A stretch of DNA of 8,148 nucleotides from Halobacteriales archaeon SW_9_67_25 (GTDB lineage Archaea > Halobacteriota > Halobacteria > Halobacteriales > Haloarculaceae): the NCBI GenBank assembly GCA_003022745.1, contig PXSU01000149.1, positions 1 through 8,148 on the forward strand, in the 5' to 3' direction. Numbering within the stretch: position 1 is the stretch's first letter; each line of letters opens with the position of its first letter. The notes under the pieces are model-generated. The model was not told the origin of the DNA and made no database searches. It was given only the letters and a program-made list of their open reading frames with translations. The position numbers were made by a program, and so were the translations under genes. This document shows, in pieces, positions 1 through 7,230 of this stretch.

Positions 1-1
1 C

Positions 2-118
2 GCACCCACCTCGGGCCGGCTCCGCCAGTTCGTGTTCGGATCGACCAACCGCGCCATCCGGAGCGACGCCCAGAGTGTGGTTCTCTCGGCGCGGGTCCGG
101 GACTCTCCGGTCGAGTGA
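2..118 (+). CDS. C-terminal fragment of an upstream gene, possibly a UspA-type stress domain
   Basis: An open frame enters from the left edge and ends at TGA 116-118, giving 38 residues. The end of the peptide contains RQFVFGSTNRAIRSDAQSVV. The pattern of a Gly-Ser pair, then a short amphipathic helix, then a hydrophobic strand ending the protein resembles the last helix and strand of UspA domains, where the GS belongs to the nucleotide-binding loop. In haloarchaea such domains occur alone or at the end of transporters. The codons in this frame look like normal haloarchaeal coding sequence. The hairpin and T-run at 188-217 lie 70 bases after the stop and could end its transcript. The fragment is too short for a firm family call, and the UspA assignment is inference. 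Confidence 0.45.
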   Translation, partial: APTSGRLRQFVFGSTNRAIRSDAQSVVLSARVRDSPVE

Positions 119-187
119 TGGTGGCGGCTGTGAGCCCGCGAGGGATTTCGAACCCCGGTGTGGCCGAGTCTCTTTCCGTAGTCGTGC

Positions 188-217
188 CCCCGGCATGACC
201 CGTCGCCGGGGCTTTTT
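188..217 (+). terminator. GC hairpin followed by a T-run, probable terminator
   Basis: CCCCGGC at 188-194 pairs perfectly with GCCGGGG at 205-211 across a 10-base loop, and C plus five T residues follow (212-217). This has the shape of a factor-independent terminator. Archaeal termination depends mainly on the T-run, which is present. It would end the transcript of the gene finishing at 118. It overlaps the ATG at 195, which argues against that codon as the start of the next gene, or else makes the hairpin a leader element. The T-run CTTTTTAC could instead be read as a weak TATA-like element for the next gene. Confidence 0.5.
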
Positions 218-1307
218 ACTGTCCGGCTGCGAGGTGACGGTCGTCTCGCCGGCCGGCGGCGGGGCCGTCGACGTCCGGCAGGCAGCCCGGCGGGCCGTCA
301 CGGACCCGCACGGGCCGCCACTGGCCGAGCGGGTCGCACCCGACGACGACGTCGCTCTCGTCGTCACGGACGTGACCCGGGCGACACCGGACGGCGTCCT
401 GCTCGACGTGCTCCTGTCCGAACTCGCCGCCGCCGGCCTCGACCGCGAGCAGGTGGCCGTCGTTGTGGGGCTCGGGCTGCACCGGCCGATGACCGACGCC
501 GAACTCCGCGAGGCGCTCGGCGGGCACGCCGACCTCGCGGTGAACCACGACCCCGACGCGACAGTCCCGGTCGGTACGGTCGAAGGCTGTCGGATCGACC
601 TCTTCGAGGCCGTCGCCGCCGCGGACGCCGTGCTCTCGACGGGGATGGTCGAACCGATGCTCGCCCGCGAGGGGGTCCGTCTCGGGCGGATCAACGACAA
701 CCCGTTCCGGGCCTTCGTGGACCAGGCTGGCGACCTGGCCGGCCTCGATTTCTGTCTGAGCGTCACGCACGGCCCCGCGGGGATACTGGACGCCAGTGCG
801 GGCGACCCCCGGGCGGTCGTGGCCGACCTCGCAGCCACCGCCCGCGAGGCGCTCTCGGTCGAGGTCGCAGAGGGCTACGACGCCGTTCTCGGGGGCGTCG
901 GTGCCCCCAAGGACGCCAACCTCTACCAGGCGACCCGGGCCGCGACCTACCTCGTTCTCGGGGCGCACAACCCGCTCCGGCAGGGCGGACGTGTGGTGAT
1001 TCCCGCCCGTCTCCCGGAGGGCGCCGGCGAGGGGACCGGCGAACGGCGCTTCCACGAGTGGCTCTCGACAGCCGAAAGTGCCCGCATCCTCTACGAGGAG
1101 ATGCGCGATGGCTACGAACCCGGCGCACAGCGGGCCTTCGTCGTCGCGCGTGCGTTACTCGACCACGACGTCTGGGTGACCAACAGCCAGCACCCGGAGG
1201 TCGTCGAGGAGTGTCTCATGCACGCCGCTCCCGCTATCGAGGACGCCGTCGAACCCGGCAGCGACGTGCTCGTCGTCCCCGACGCGCTGAATACTCTCCT
1301 CGTCTGA
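195..1307 (+). CDS. LarA-like (lactate racemase family) protein lacking the nickel-pincer segment
   Basis: The product is 370 residues if it starts at ATG 195. It follows the LarA family (nickel-dependent lactate racemase, lar operon) closely. VTDVTR (57-62) carries the Asp and Arg of the substrate region, GLHRPMTD (94-101) carries the first catalytic His (H96), and PKDANLYQATRA (238-249) carries the conserved Tyr-Gln pair. The closing VVPDAL (360-365) matches the family C-terminus. Compared with Lactiplantibacillus plantarum LarA, recalled from memory, about 30 residues are missing after GMVEP (150-154). That segment holds His174, Lys184, which binds the pincer cofactor, and His200, a nickel ligand. 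Lys298 is replaced by Arg (R248). The N-terminal strands also look shortened. Racemase activity by the known mechanism is therefore not expected. The start is uncertain: ATG 75 would overlap the upstream gene, GTG 234 is a strong alternative after the terminator-like hairpin, and no Shine-Dalgarno sequence helps. The frame itself is intact, so I call it a CDS and not a pseudogene, with doubt. Confidence 0.8.
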   Translation: MTRRRGFLLSGCEVTVVSPAGGGAVDVRQAARRAVTDPHGPPLAERVAPDDDVALVVTDVTRATPDGVLLDVLLSELAAAGLDREQVAVVVGLGLHRPMTDAELREALGGHADLAVNHDPDATVPVGTVEGCRIDLFEAVAAADAVLSTGMVEPMLAREGVRLGRINDNPFRAFVDQAGDLAGLDFCLSVTHGPAGILDASAGDPRAVVADLAATAREALSVEVAEGYDAVLGGVGAPKDANLYQATRAATYLVLGAHNPLRQGGRVVIPARLPEGAGEGTGERRFHEWLSTAESARILYEEMRDGYEPGAQRAFVVARALLDHDVWVTNSQHPEVVEECLMHAAPAIEDAVEPGSDVLVVPDALNTLLV

Positions 1308-1441
1308 GCGTCCGGGCGTGTGGCGTCTGCCGGGATTTCCCTCGCGCGTCACGCTACCGGTCCTGCAGACGCGTGCGAGACATCCACACTCACCGAGATT
1401 TTTGCCGTAACTCGTGGTTATAGAAAGGAGGAGATATATGC
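1308..1441 (+). promoter_or_regulatory. Leader and promoter region of metY-metX
   Basis: This 134-base gap holds no gene that I can support. It contains two overlapping inverted repeats. CTCGC-GCGTC (1341-1350) pairs with GACGC-GCGAG (1368-1379, with a two-base bulge at 1373-1374). GCGTCTGC (1323-1330) pairs with GCAGACGC (1365-1372). The two share the segment around 1365-1372 and so exclude each other. Two AT-rich patches follow: CGAGATTTTTG (1394-1404), a plausible B-recognition/TATA pair that would place the start of transcription near 1425, and GGTTATAG (1416-1423), which would place it near 1446. The region probably ends the larA-like transcript and starts the methionine operon. Which patch acts as the TATA box cannot be decided by eye. 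Confidence 0.5.
1424..1433 (+). promoter_or_regulatory. Strong Shine-Dalgarno sequence before metY
   Basis: AAAGGAGGAG contains the full GGAGG core (1427-1431). It lies 10 bases before ATG 1442, 6 bases before an out-of-frame ATG at 1438 and 19 bases before the in-frame ATG 1451. Such a complete site is uncommon at the head of haloarchaeal operons, where leaderless transcripts dominate. The spacing supports 1442 as the metY start. Confidence 0.75.
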
Positions 1442-2758
1442 ATGAGACACATGACCGACGACACACGAGGCTTCGGGACGCGGTGTGTCCACGCCGGACA
1501 GGAGCGGGCCGACCCGGCCACTGGCGCACGCGCCCCGCCTATCTACCAGACGACTTCCTACGTGTTCGAGGACGCCGACCGCGCGGCCGACCTCTACGCG
1601 CTGTCGGCCGAGGGAAACGTCTACTCCCGGTTCGACAACCCGACGGTGTCGATGCTCGAGCGGCGACTGGCGAGTCTAGAAAGCGGGACGGCCGCGGTGG
1701 CGACGGGGTCGGGGATGGCCGCCCTCGACGCGGCGACGTCCGTACTCGCCCGGAACGGCGACAACGTCGTCTCCGCCTCGTCCATCTACGGGGGCACCCA
1801 CTCGTATTTCTCGAACATGGCGACCCGCCGGGGGGTCGAACCCCGCTTTGTCGACACGCTCGACCCCGACGCCTACGCCGGGGCCATCGACGACCGGACC
1901 GCCTACGTCCACGTCGAGACCATCGGCAACCCCTCGCTGGTGACGCCCGACATCGAGGCTATCGCCGACGTCGCAGGCGAGCACGGCGCCCCGCTATTCG
2001 TGGACAACACGTTCGCGACACCCGCGCTCTGTCGTCCCATCGAGCACGGCGCCGACATCGTCTGGGAGTCGACGACGAAGTGGATCCACGGCTCCGGGAC
2101 GACGGTCGGCGGGATTCTCGTCGACGGGGGGTCGTTCCCCTGGGCGGACTATCCCGAAAAGTACCCCGAACTCGGGGGCGAGAACCCTGCTTTCGACGGG
2201 ACGAACTTCGCCGAGGACTTCGCGGACCGGACCTTCGCGGTCGCGGCCCGCCAGCGTGCGCTCCGCAGCCTGGGTGACGGCCAGAAACCCTTCGACGCCT
2301 GGGCGACCATGCAGGGCGCCGAGACGCTCGCGCTCCGGATGGAGCGACACTGTTCGAACGCGGCCCGCGTCGCCGAGTTCCTGGCCGACCACCCCGACGT
2401 CGCGTGGGTGACCTACCCCGGGCTGGCCTCCCACGAGACCCACGACACCGCAAGCGAGTATCTCGACGGCGGCTACGGCGGGATGGTCACGTTCGGCCTC
2501 GGAGGGGGATACGCGGCCGGCAAGGCGCTCTGCGAGGCGACCGACCTCGCGCAGTTCCTCGCCAACATCGGCGACGCGAAGACGCTCGTCACCCATCCCG
2601 CGAGCACCACGCACGCACAGCTCTCCGAACAGGAGCAGCGCGCCACAGGCGTGACTCCCGACCTGGTACGGCTGTCGGTCGGCATCGAGGATCCCGCGGA
2701 CATCGTGGCCGACATAGAGAGCGCCATCGCGCAGGCACGGACGGAGGCGAAGGCATGA
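1442..2758 (+). CDS. metY: O-acetylhomoserine sulfhydrylase (homocysteine synthase), PLP-dependent
   Basis: This cytosolic enzyme uses pyridoxal phosphate (PLP) to replace the acyl group of O-acyl-homoserine with sulfide, giving homocysteine for methionine synthesis. The 438 residues show the whole Cys/Met-metabolism fold. TRCVHAGQ is at 13-20, and YSRFDNPT (61-68) has the Tyr and Arg that bind the cofactor phosphate of the neighbouring subunit. GSGMAA is at 89-94, and VDNTFATP (187-194) contains the Asp that contacts the pyridine nitrogen. [10 protein letters not shown] (210-219) carries the Schiff-base lysine K213. [17 protein letters not shown] (375-391) and VRLSVGIE (409-416) bind the substrate carboxylate. 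The extra stretch at about 229-262 ([19 protein letters not shown] region) is characteristic of MetY and is lacking in the shorter MetB/MetZ enzymes. The stop overlaps the metX start. ATG 1442 is preferred because of the Shine-Dalgarno spacing; ATG 1451 is the alternative, three codons in. Confidence 0.95.
   Translation: MRHMTDDTRGFGTRCVHAGQERADPATGARAPPIYQTTSYVFEDADRAADLYALSAEGNVYSRFDNPTVSMLERRLASLESGTAAVATGSGMAALDAATSVLARNGDNVVSASSIYGGTHSYFSNMATRRGVEPRFVDTLDPDAYAGAIDDRTAYVHVETIGNPSLVTPDIEAIADVAGEHGAPLFVDNTFATPALCRPIEHGADIVWESTTKWIHGSGTTVGGILVDGGSFPWADYPEKYPELGGENPAFDGTNFAEDFADRTFAVAARQRALRSLGDGQKPFDAWATMQGAETLALRMERHCSNAARVAEFLADHPDVAWVTYPGLASHETHDTASEYLDGGYGGMVTFGLGGGYAAGKALCEATDLAQFLANIGDAKTLVTHPASTTHAQLSEQEQRATGVTPDLVRLSVGIEDPADIVADIESAIAQARTEAKA
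2743..2747 (+). promoter_or_regulatory. Shine-Dalgarno sequence for metX inside the end of metY
   Basis: GGAGG lies 7 bases before the metX ATG at 2755, within the last codons of metY. The good spacing, with the ATGA overlap, supports translation of metX from the same message and fixes its start at 2755, not at one of the earlier in-frame codons inside metY. Confidence 0.7.
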
Positions 2759-3963
2759 ACGTCGACCACGGCAGCGTCTCACTTGGGAGTTTCGAGTTCC
2801 AGTGTGGCCGCACTCTCCCCGAGATGGAGGTCGCCTACGAGGCCTACGGCGAATTTTCGGGCGAGAACGCCGTCCTCGTGTGTCACGCGCTGACGGGCAG
2901 CCAGCACGTCGCCGGCCACGGCAGGGCGGAGGAGACTGCGGGCCAGGCCCGCGCCTGGTGGAACGACATCGTCGGCCCCGGCAAGGCCATCGACACCAAC
3001 GAATACTACGTCGTCTGTGCGAACGTCCCCGGCTCCTGTTACGGGACCTCGGGACCGCCGTCGACGGATCCCGGGACCGGCGAGCCCTACGGGACGGACT
3101 TCCCCGCGGTGACCGTCACCGACTGGACGGAGTGCCAGCGCCGCCTGCTGGACGAACTGGGCGTCCCGCACCTGCACGCGGTCACGGGCGGCAGCGTCGG
3201 CGGGATGAACGTTCTCGAGTGGGCCAAACGCCACCCCGACCACGTGGAGAAACTCATGCCCATCGCGGCGGCCCCGCGGATGGACCCGCAGTGTCTCGCA
3301 CTCGACGCTATCGCACGCCGGGCGATCACCACCGACCCCAACTGGCAGGGCGGGGACTACTACGGCGACGACCCGCCGGAGGAGGGGCTGGCACTGGCCC
3401 GGCAGGTCGGCCACGTGATGTACCTCTCGAAACCCTCCATGGAGCGCAAGTTCGGCCGCCGCTCGGCGGGCCGGGACGCCGTCCGGACGTTCCCGACCGA
3501 CCCCGCGGCGGACTTTTTCCCCTACCGCGACGTCGAGTCGTACCTCGACTACCAGGCCGAGACGTTCGTCGACCGGTTCGACGCCAACGCCTACCTCTAC
3601 CTGACGCGGGCGATGGACAACTACGACCTCTCGGCTGGATTCGAGTCCGACGCCGCCGCCCTGGCAGCTTTTGACGGCCAGGCGCTGGTGATGTCGTTCA
3701 CGGCCGACTGGCATTTCACACCTGCCCAGTCCGAGGACATCGCAGACGCTCTCCGGGAGGCGGGGGCGTCGGTCGCCCACCACGTCGTCGACTCCGACCA
3801 CGGTCACGACGCGTTCCTCGTCGAACCGGAGAACGTCGGCCCGCCGCTGGCTGGTTTCCTCGCGGACGGCGTCGACAGCACCGCCATCACCGACACCGGC
3901 GGCGACCGCGAGGACCTCGGCGACGAGTTCGCGCCCGTCCACACCAGCCTCTTCTCGGATTGA
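2755..3963 (+). CDS. metX: Homoserine O-acetyltransferase, alpha/beta-hydrolase fold
   Basis: MetX transfers an acyl group, normally acetyl from acetyl-CoA, to homoserine and so makes the substrate of MetY. The 402 residues show the family marks. [14 protein letters not shown] (41-54) forms the oxyanion region, and [14 protein letters not shown] (68-81) and [13 protein letters not shown] (89-101) follow. The nucleophile elbow [12 protein letters not shown] (145-156) carries Ser147. [10 protein letters not shown] (314-323) carries the catalytic Asp318, and HGHDAFLVE (349-357) carries the catalytic His351. A tail of about 30 acidic residues (372-402) extends past the usual fold. The first four bases overlap the metY stop (ATGA at 2755-2758), so the two genes are one transcriptional and probably translationally coupled unit. 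Whether the acyl donor is acetyl- or succinyl-CoA cannot be settled from motifs alone; pairing with MetY favours acetyl. Confidence 0.95.
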   Translation: MNVDHGSVSLGSFEFQCGRTLPEMEVAYEAYGEFSGENAVLVCHALTGSQHVAGHGRAEETAGQARAWWNDIVGPGKAIDTNEYYVVCANVPGSCYGTSGPPSTDPGTGEPYGTDFPAVTVTDWTECQRRLLDELGVPHLHAVTGGSVGGMNVLEWAKRHPDHVEKLMPIAAAPRMDPQCLALDAIARRAITTDPNWQGGDYYGDDPPEEGLALARQVGHVMYLSKPSMERKFGRRSAGRDAVRTFPTDPAADFFPYRDVESYLDYQAETFVDRFDANAYLYLTRAMDNYDLSAGFESDAAALAAFDGQALVMSFTADWHFTPAQSEDIADALREAGASVAHHVVDSDHGHDAFLVEPENVGPPLAGFLADGVDSTAITDTGGDREDLGDEFAPVHTSLFSD

Positions 3964-3975
3964 GAACGCTGACGG

Positions 3976-6693
3976 TCACACTGGTTCGGGACTCTCGTCC
4001 GGGTCGCTCGCCTCGACGGACTCAGCGGCCGCCTCGCGTCGGTTCTTGACCACGAGCGCGAGGAAGATGACGAGTCCGACCGCCCGCAAGGCCAGGTCGA
4101 GGAACAGTTGGTCGGCCGCGACCGAGACGCCGACCAGTCCGAGGACATCGAAGACGGCCGTCGAGAGCAACAGCGGCGCCATCAACAACAGCGAACTGAG
4201 TGCGAACGCCGCCCGCTCGCCGCGGCCCACTCCCGTATAGAGGGTCCCGATGACAGTCGCGCCGAGCGCGATCACGCCCAGGAACATCCCGACGACCGGG
4301 ACGATGATTTCGGGAACGGAGTAGGTGAGTTCGGTCAGGTCGGCGACGTTGACGACGCGAAACCGTTCGCGCAACGGGAGGTCGGCCGCGTTCGGCTTCT
4401 CTCTGAGGAGGACAATCCCCGGCGAGAGGACGAACGCGAAGGGAACGATAGCCTTGTTCAGCGACAGCGAGAAGGCCTTGATGCCCGTCTCGTAGGCGTC
4501 GGACTTGGCGACGCCCGAGGCGGCGTAGGCGGCCACTGCCACCGGCGGCGTGATGTCGGCGATGACGCCGAAATAGAGGATGAACAGGTGTGCGGCCAGC
4601 AAGGGGATGCCGAACTCGACGAGGGGGGTCGCGAGCATCGAGACGAGGATGATGTACGTGACAGTGGTGGGCATCCCCATCCCGAGGATGATGGAGGCGA
4701 TCGCGGTCACGACCAGCATCACAACGAGTGACCCGCCGGAAAGCGCCAGCAACAGCGCGGTGAGGTTGGGTCCGAGCCCGGAGACGCTGATGACGCCCGG
4801 AATGATGCCCGCTGCGGCGACCGCGATGACGACCGGGACGGCCGTACGCGCGCCCTCGTCCATGGACTTGCCGATAAACGCCACCAGACGGAACAGTTGG
4901 TTCTCGGGGAGCCCATCTCGGCCGGTCCGCTCGGCGGTGGCGTCGACGGTCTCCTGGACGGCCGGGTCGAGTTCGAGAAACGGCGAGTCGACAGTGGGGA
5001 CATACAGCAGCGTGACGATACCGGCCGCGATCAGGTACCAGCCGACCTTTCCGAGAACGACCCCGATGGCCTCGCTGACCGGCAGCCCCGCACTACCGGC
5101 CCCCGTCACGAGGCCGAGAACGCCCACTCCAGCGACAGTATAGGCGAGCAGTTCCCCGACGACGACCACGACGACGGTCCCGAGGAGCGGTCCGCGGGTC
5201 CGGTCGCTGTAGGCAGCAATCGCCGTGATGAGTGCAGCGAGGGCGACGAGCGTAAACCACGCCGAGCGCGCGACAGACAAACGCGCGACGATGAGATAGT
5301 ACAGGAGGAGCACGATCGGGACGAGGTAGAACCACCCGTGTTTCATGTGTGGACGCAGGTCGACGATCTCGGTATCGGAGACGCCGCCGATCCCCTCCTC
5401 GGTGGCCTTGAGGTGGACCATCACCCAGACGCCGAAAAAGAAGACGATGGCGGGAATCGTCGCGAGGACGATGATATCAGCGAAGGGTGTGGCCGTGTAC
5501 TGGACCATGAGGAAGGCCGCGGCACCCATGACCGGGGGGAGAATCTGGCCCCCCGAGGAGGCCGAGGCCTCGACAGCCCCCGAGAACTCGGGGTCGTACC
5601 CCGAGCGTTTCATCAGCGGGATGGTGAACGCACCCGTCGTCACCGTGTTGGCGATCGACGAGCCGGAGATGGTGCCCATGAAACCACTCGCGAGAATCGA
5701 GGCCTTTGCAGGGCCGCCCTTGCGCCGGCCCGTCGCCGAGTAGGCGAGGTCGATGAACCACTGGCCGGCACCGCTCATCTCCAGGAAGGCCCCGAAGAGG
5801 ATGAATATATAGATAAACTGAACGGAAACGGTGACGGGGATACCGAAGACGCCGTTCTCGGTGTTGTACCAGAGGTTCTGGATAATCGAGGGCCAGGATA
5901 ACTCGGGGATAGCGAGGACGCCGACTAGGGGTGTCCCGCCGTCGATGAGATAGCCCCACCTGGCGTAGACGATGAAAGAAGCGACGATGAGCATGAGCGG
6001 CAGGCCGAGCGTCCGCCGTGTCGCCTCCAGGACCAGCAGGACGCCCAGCGAGCCGAGAATGAACGCGTAGGAGAACTCGCCCAGGACCGGAAGACCGCTC
6101 ACCAACGGGTCCAGGAAGGGATACACCTCGGGGATGGTTCGGCCGGACTGGACGCCGAACGCGCGCATATCCCGGATTTCCCGGAAGTCGGTCATGAAGT
6201 AGACGACGGCGAGAGCGGTGGTGGCGACGAGAACGAGGTCGACGGGCGTCACCCGTTCACGGTCGGGGTCGAGGACTGCCCAGCGACAGCCCTGCCTGAC
6301 GGCCCGGGCGGCGCGTGTGAGGGGGTTGGACTCGCCCAGCCGGGTCGACAGTGCCGGAACGATCCGGCCGAGGGTGTGGACGACGAACCCGTCGCCCATA
6401 CTCGGAGGGAACAGGAGGAAAGTGATGACCAGCGCGAACCCGACGTGGATGGCATTGGCCTGGAGCAACTGCAAGGAGAGTTCGAGCCGCCCGAAGAAGG
6501 GAACGGGCACGCCGAACTCGAACCCCTGTGCAGCCAGGAACAACTGGAACAGCGAAAAGAGGAGGCCGATGGCCGAGACGATCAGCGTCGCAACGCCCCG
6601 CAACGACCGGCGCCGTTCGATCTCCTGGACGAGCTGTTCGGCTTCCTCGCGGGTGACTTCTCCTGGTTCGTCAATCGGATTGCTCTCGGACAT
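3976..6693 (-). CDS. TRAP transporter permease, fused DctQ-DctM (4TM/12TM) type
   Basis: This integral membrane protein of 905 residues carries the small (DctQ-like) and large (DctM-like) permease parts of a TAXI-TRAP transporter in one chain. TRAP permeases move solute handed over by a binding protein, driven by an ion gradient. A soluble acidic N-terminus (1-33) precedes the first membrane segments (about 34-56, 80-96, 150-168, 205-222). The transport core includes GGPAKASILASGFMGTISGS (326-345), the stretch TGAFTIPLMKRSGYDPEFSG (353-372), then GGQILPPVMGAAAF (381-394). The second half has GLGPNLTALLLALSGGS (639-655), LGMGMPTTVTYIILV (670-684) and GVIADITPPVAVAAYAASG (709-727). Two regions exceed the usual fused protein: extra hydrophobic segments at about 478-565, and about four more after the core (about 795-885). 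The gene begins 6 bases after the DUF1850 stop. A GTGATC before the start matches the extended Shine-Dalgarno sequence. It converges on metX. Confidence 0.93.
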   Translation of the reverse strand: MSESNPIDEPGEVTREEAEQLVQEIERRRSLRGVATLIVSAIGLLFSLFQLFLAAQGFEFGVPVPFFGRLELSLQLLQANAIHVGFALVITFLLFPPSMGDGFVVHTLGRIVPALSTRLGESNPLTRAARAVRQGCRWAVLDPDRERVTPVDLVLVATTALAVVYFMTDFREIRDMRAFGVQSGRTIPEVYPFLDPLVSGLPVLGEFSYAFILGSLGVLLVLEATRRTLGLPLMLIVASFIVYARWGYLIDGGTPLVGVLAIPELSWPSIIQNLWYNTENGVFGIPVTVSVQFIYIFILFGAFLEMSGAGQWFIDLAYSATGRRKGGPAKASILASGFMGTISGSSIANTVTTGAFTIPLMKRSGYDPEFSGAVEASASSGGQILPPVMGAAAFLMVQYTATPFADIIVLATIPAIVFFFGVWVMVHLKATEEGIGGVSDTEIVDLRPHMKHGWFYLVPIVLLLYYLIVARLSVARSAWFTLVALAALITAIAAYSDRTRGPLLGTVVVVVVGELLAYTVAGVGVLGLVTGAGSAGLPVSEAIGVVLGKVGWYLIAAGIVTLLYVPTVDSPFLELDPAVQETVDATAERTGRDGLPENQLFRLVAFIGKSMDEGARTAVPVVIAVAAAGIIPGVISVSGLGPNLTALLLALSGGSLVVMLVVTAIASIILGMGMPTTVTYIILVSMLATPLVEFGIPLLAAHLFILYFGVIADITPPVAVAAYAASGVAKSDAYETGIKAFSLSLNKAIVPFAFVLSPGIVLLREKPNAADLPLRERFRVVNVADLTELTYSVPEIIVPVVGMFLGVIALGATVIGTLYTGVGRGERAAFALSSLLLMAPLLLSTAVFDVLGLVGVSVAADQLFLDLALRAVGLVIFLALVVKNRREAAAESVEASDPDESPEPV

Positions 6694-6699
6694 CGGTGA

Positions 6700-7191
6700 T
6701 CACAACAGTGTGTCCAGATACGACTGTCGTTCGACGTAGATACGGACCGAATTCCCCTCGGAGCGCTCGACCAGGTCGTAGGTGCGGTCACCGACGTGGA
6801 GTCTGTGTCCGGCGATTTCGCCGGGAGCGACCGACAGTTCGGCGAGCGACCCGTCGGGGTCGTACACGAGGCGTCCGTCCTCGCGGGTGACGTTCGCGTC
6901 TGCGGGCAGCCCCCAGCCATAGGATTCGAATTCCATCCGTGTCATCTCCAGTTTCTCACCGCGGATCGTATATCCATCGTACACGCGGGACTTCTCGACG
7001 CTGTGGGTGTACTCGAGCGCGACCGTGGTGCCGTTCCCGACGGGCTGGGTGATGACGCGCTCGCCGGTGTCGACGCGCTCGACGACCAGCGTCCGGTCGG
7101 CCGGGAGACCGACCCCGGCCGCGAGGACGACCGCTAGCGCGAGTACTACCGGGACGAGGAGCCGGGCGCGTGCCGATTCTGGTCGGTTCAT
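6700..7191 (-). CDS. DUF1850 family protein associated with TAXI-TRAP transporters
   Basis: The 163-residue product has one hydrophobic segment near the start (about 11-29, after Arg residues at 3, 8 and 10), so it is either anchored in the membrane or exported by a signal peptide, with the remainder outside. The family marks are YTHSVEKSRVYDGYTI (61-76) and MEFESYGWGLPAD (86-98), followed by beta-rich sequence to the end. DUF1850 proteins are known as neighbours of TAXI-type binding proteins and fused TRAP permeases, which is exactly the arrangement here: binding protein upstream, permease 6 bases downstream. Their function is not established. A role as an accessory or assembly partner of the transporter is inference from this neighbourhood. 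No Shine-Dalgarno sequence is visible before ATG 7191, and the 39-base gap to the binding-protein gene has no terminator, so co-transcription is likely. Confidence 0.88.
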   Translation of the reverse strand: MNRPESARARLLVPVVLALAVVLAAGVGLPADRTLVVERVDTGERVITQPVGNGTTVALEYTHSVEKSRVYDGYTIRGEKLEMTRMEFESYGWGLPADANVTREDGRLVYDPDGSLAELSVAPGEIAGHRLHVGDRTYDLVERSEGNSVRIYVERQSYLDTLL

Positions 7192-7230
7192 ACGGGTGAA
7201 GATAGCCCGAGCCGGGTGGGTCCGGCCTGC

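Noticed and set aside
135..165. Possible tRNA T-arm on the minus strand (GGGGTTCGAAATCCC)
   Set aside because: The T-loop resemblance is good, but the arm closes with a G-U and a mismatch. No matching acceptor stem, D-arm or anticodon arm is found at the right distances on either strand.
75..194. N-terminal extension of the LarA-like protein from ATG 75
   Set aside because: The extension overlaps the end of the upstream reading frame, runs through the terminator-like hairpin and has no resemblance to LarA N-termini.
1414..2277. Overlapping plus-strand frame inside metY, starting near the Shine-Dalgarno sequence
   Set aside because: The translation is Arg/Pro-rich with no family features, whereas the metY frame has every catalytic motif. 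Only its ATG at 1438 is of interest, and that is reported separately.
2779..3942. Minus-strand open frame of 387 codons opposite metX
   Set aside because: It mirrors metX codon by codon, has Val/Gly/Arg-rich composition without domains, and has no ribosome site. It is an antisense shadow of a certain gene.
4897..5901. Long plus-strand open frame of 334 codons opposite the permease gene
   Set aside because: It has highly charged, repetitive composition rich in Asp, Glu, Arg and Gly with no recognisable motif, and lies wholly antisense to a clear TRAP permease. GC-rich haloarchaeal codon use produces such frames routinely.
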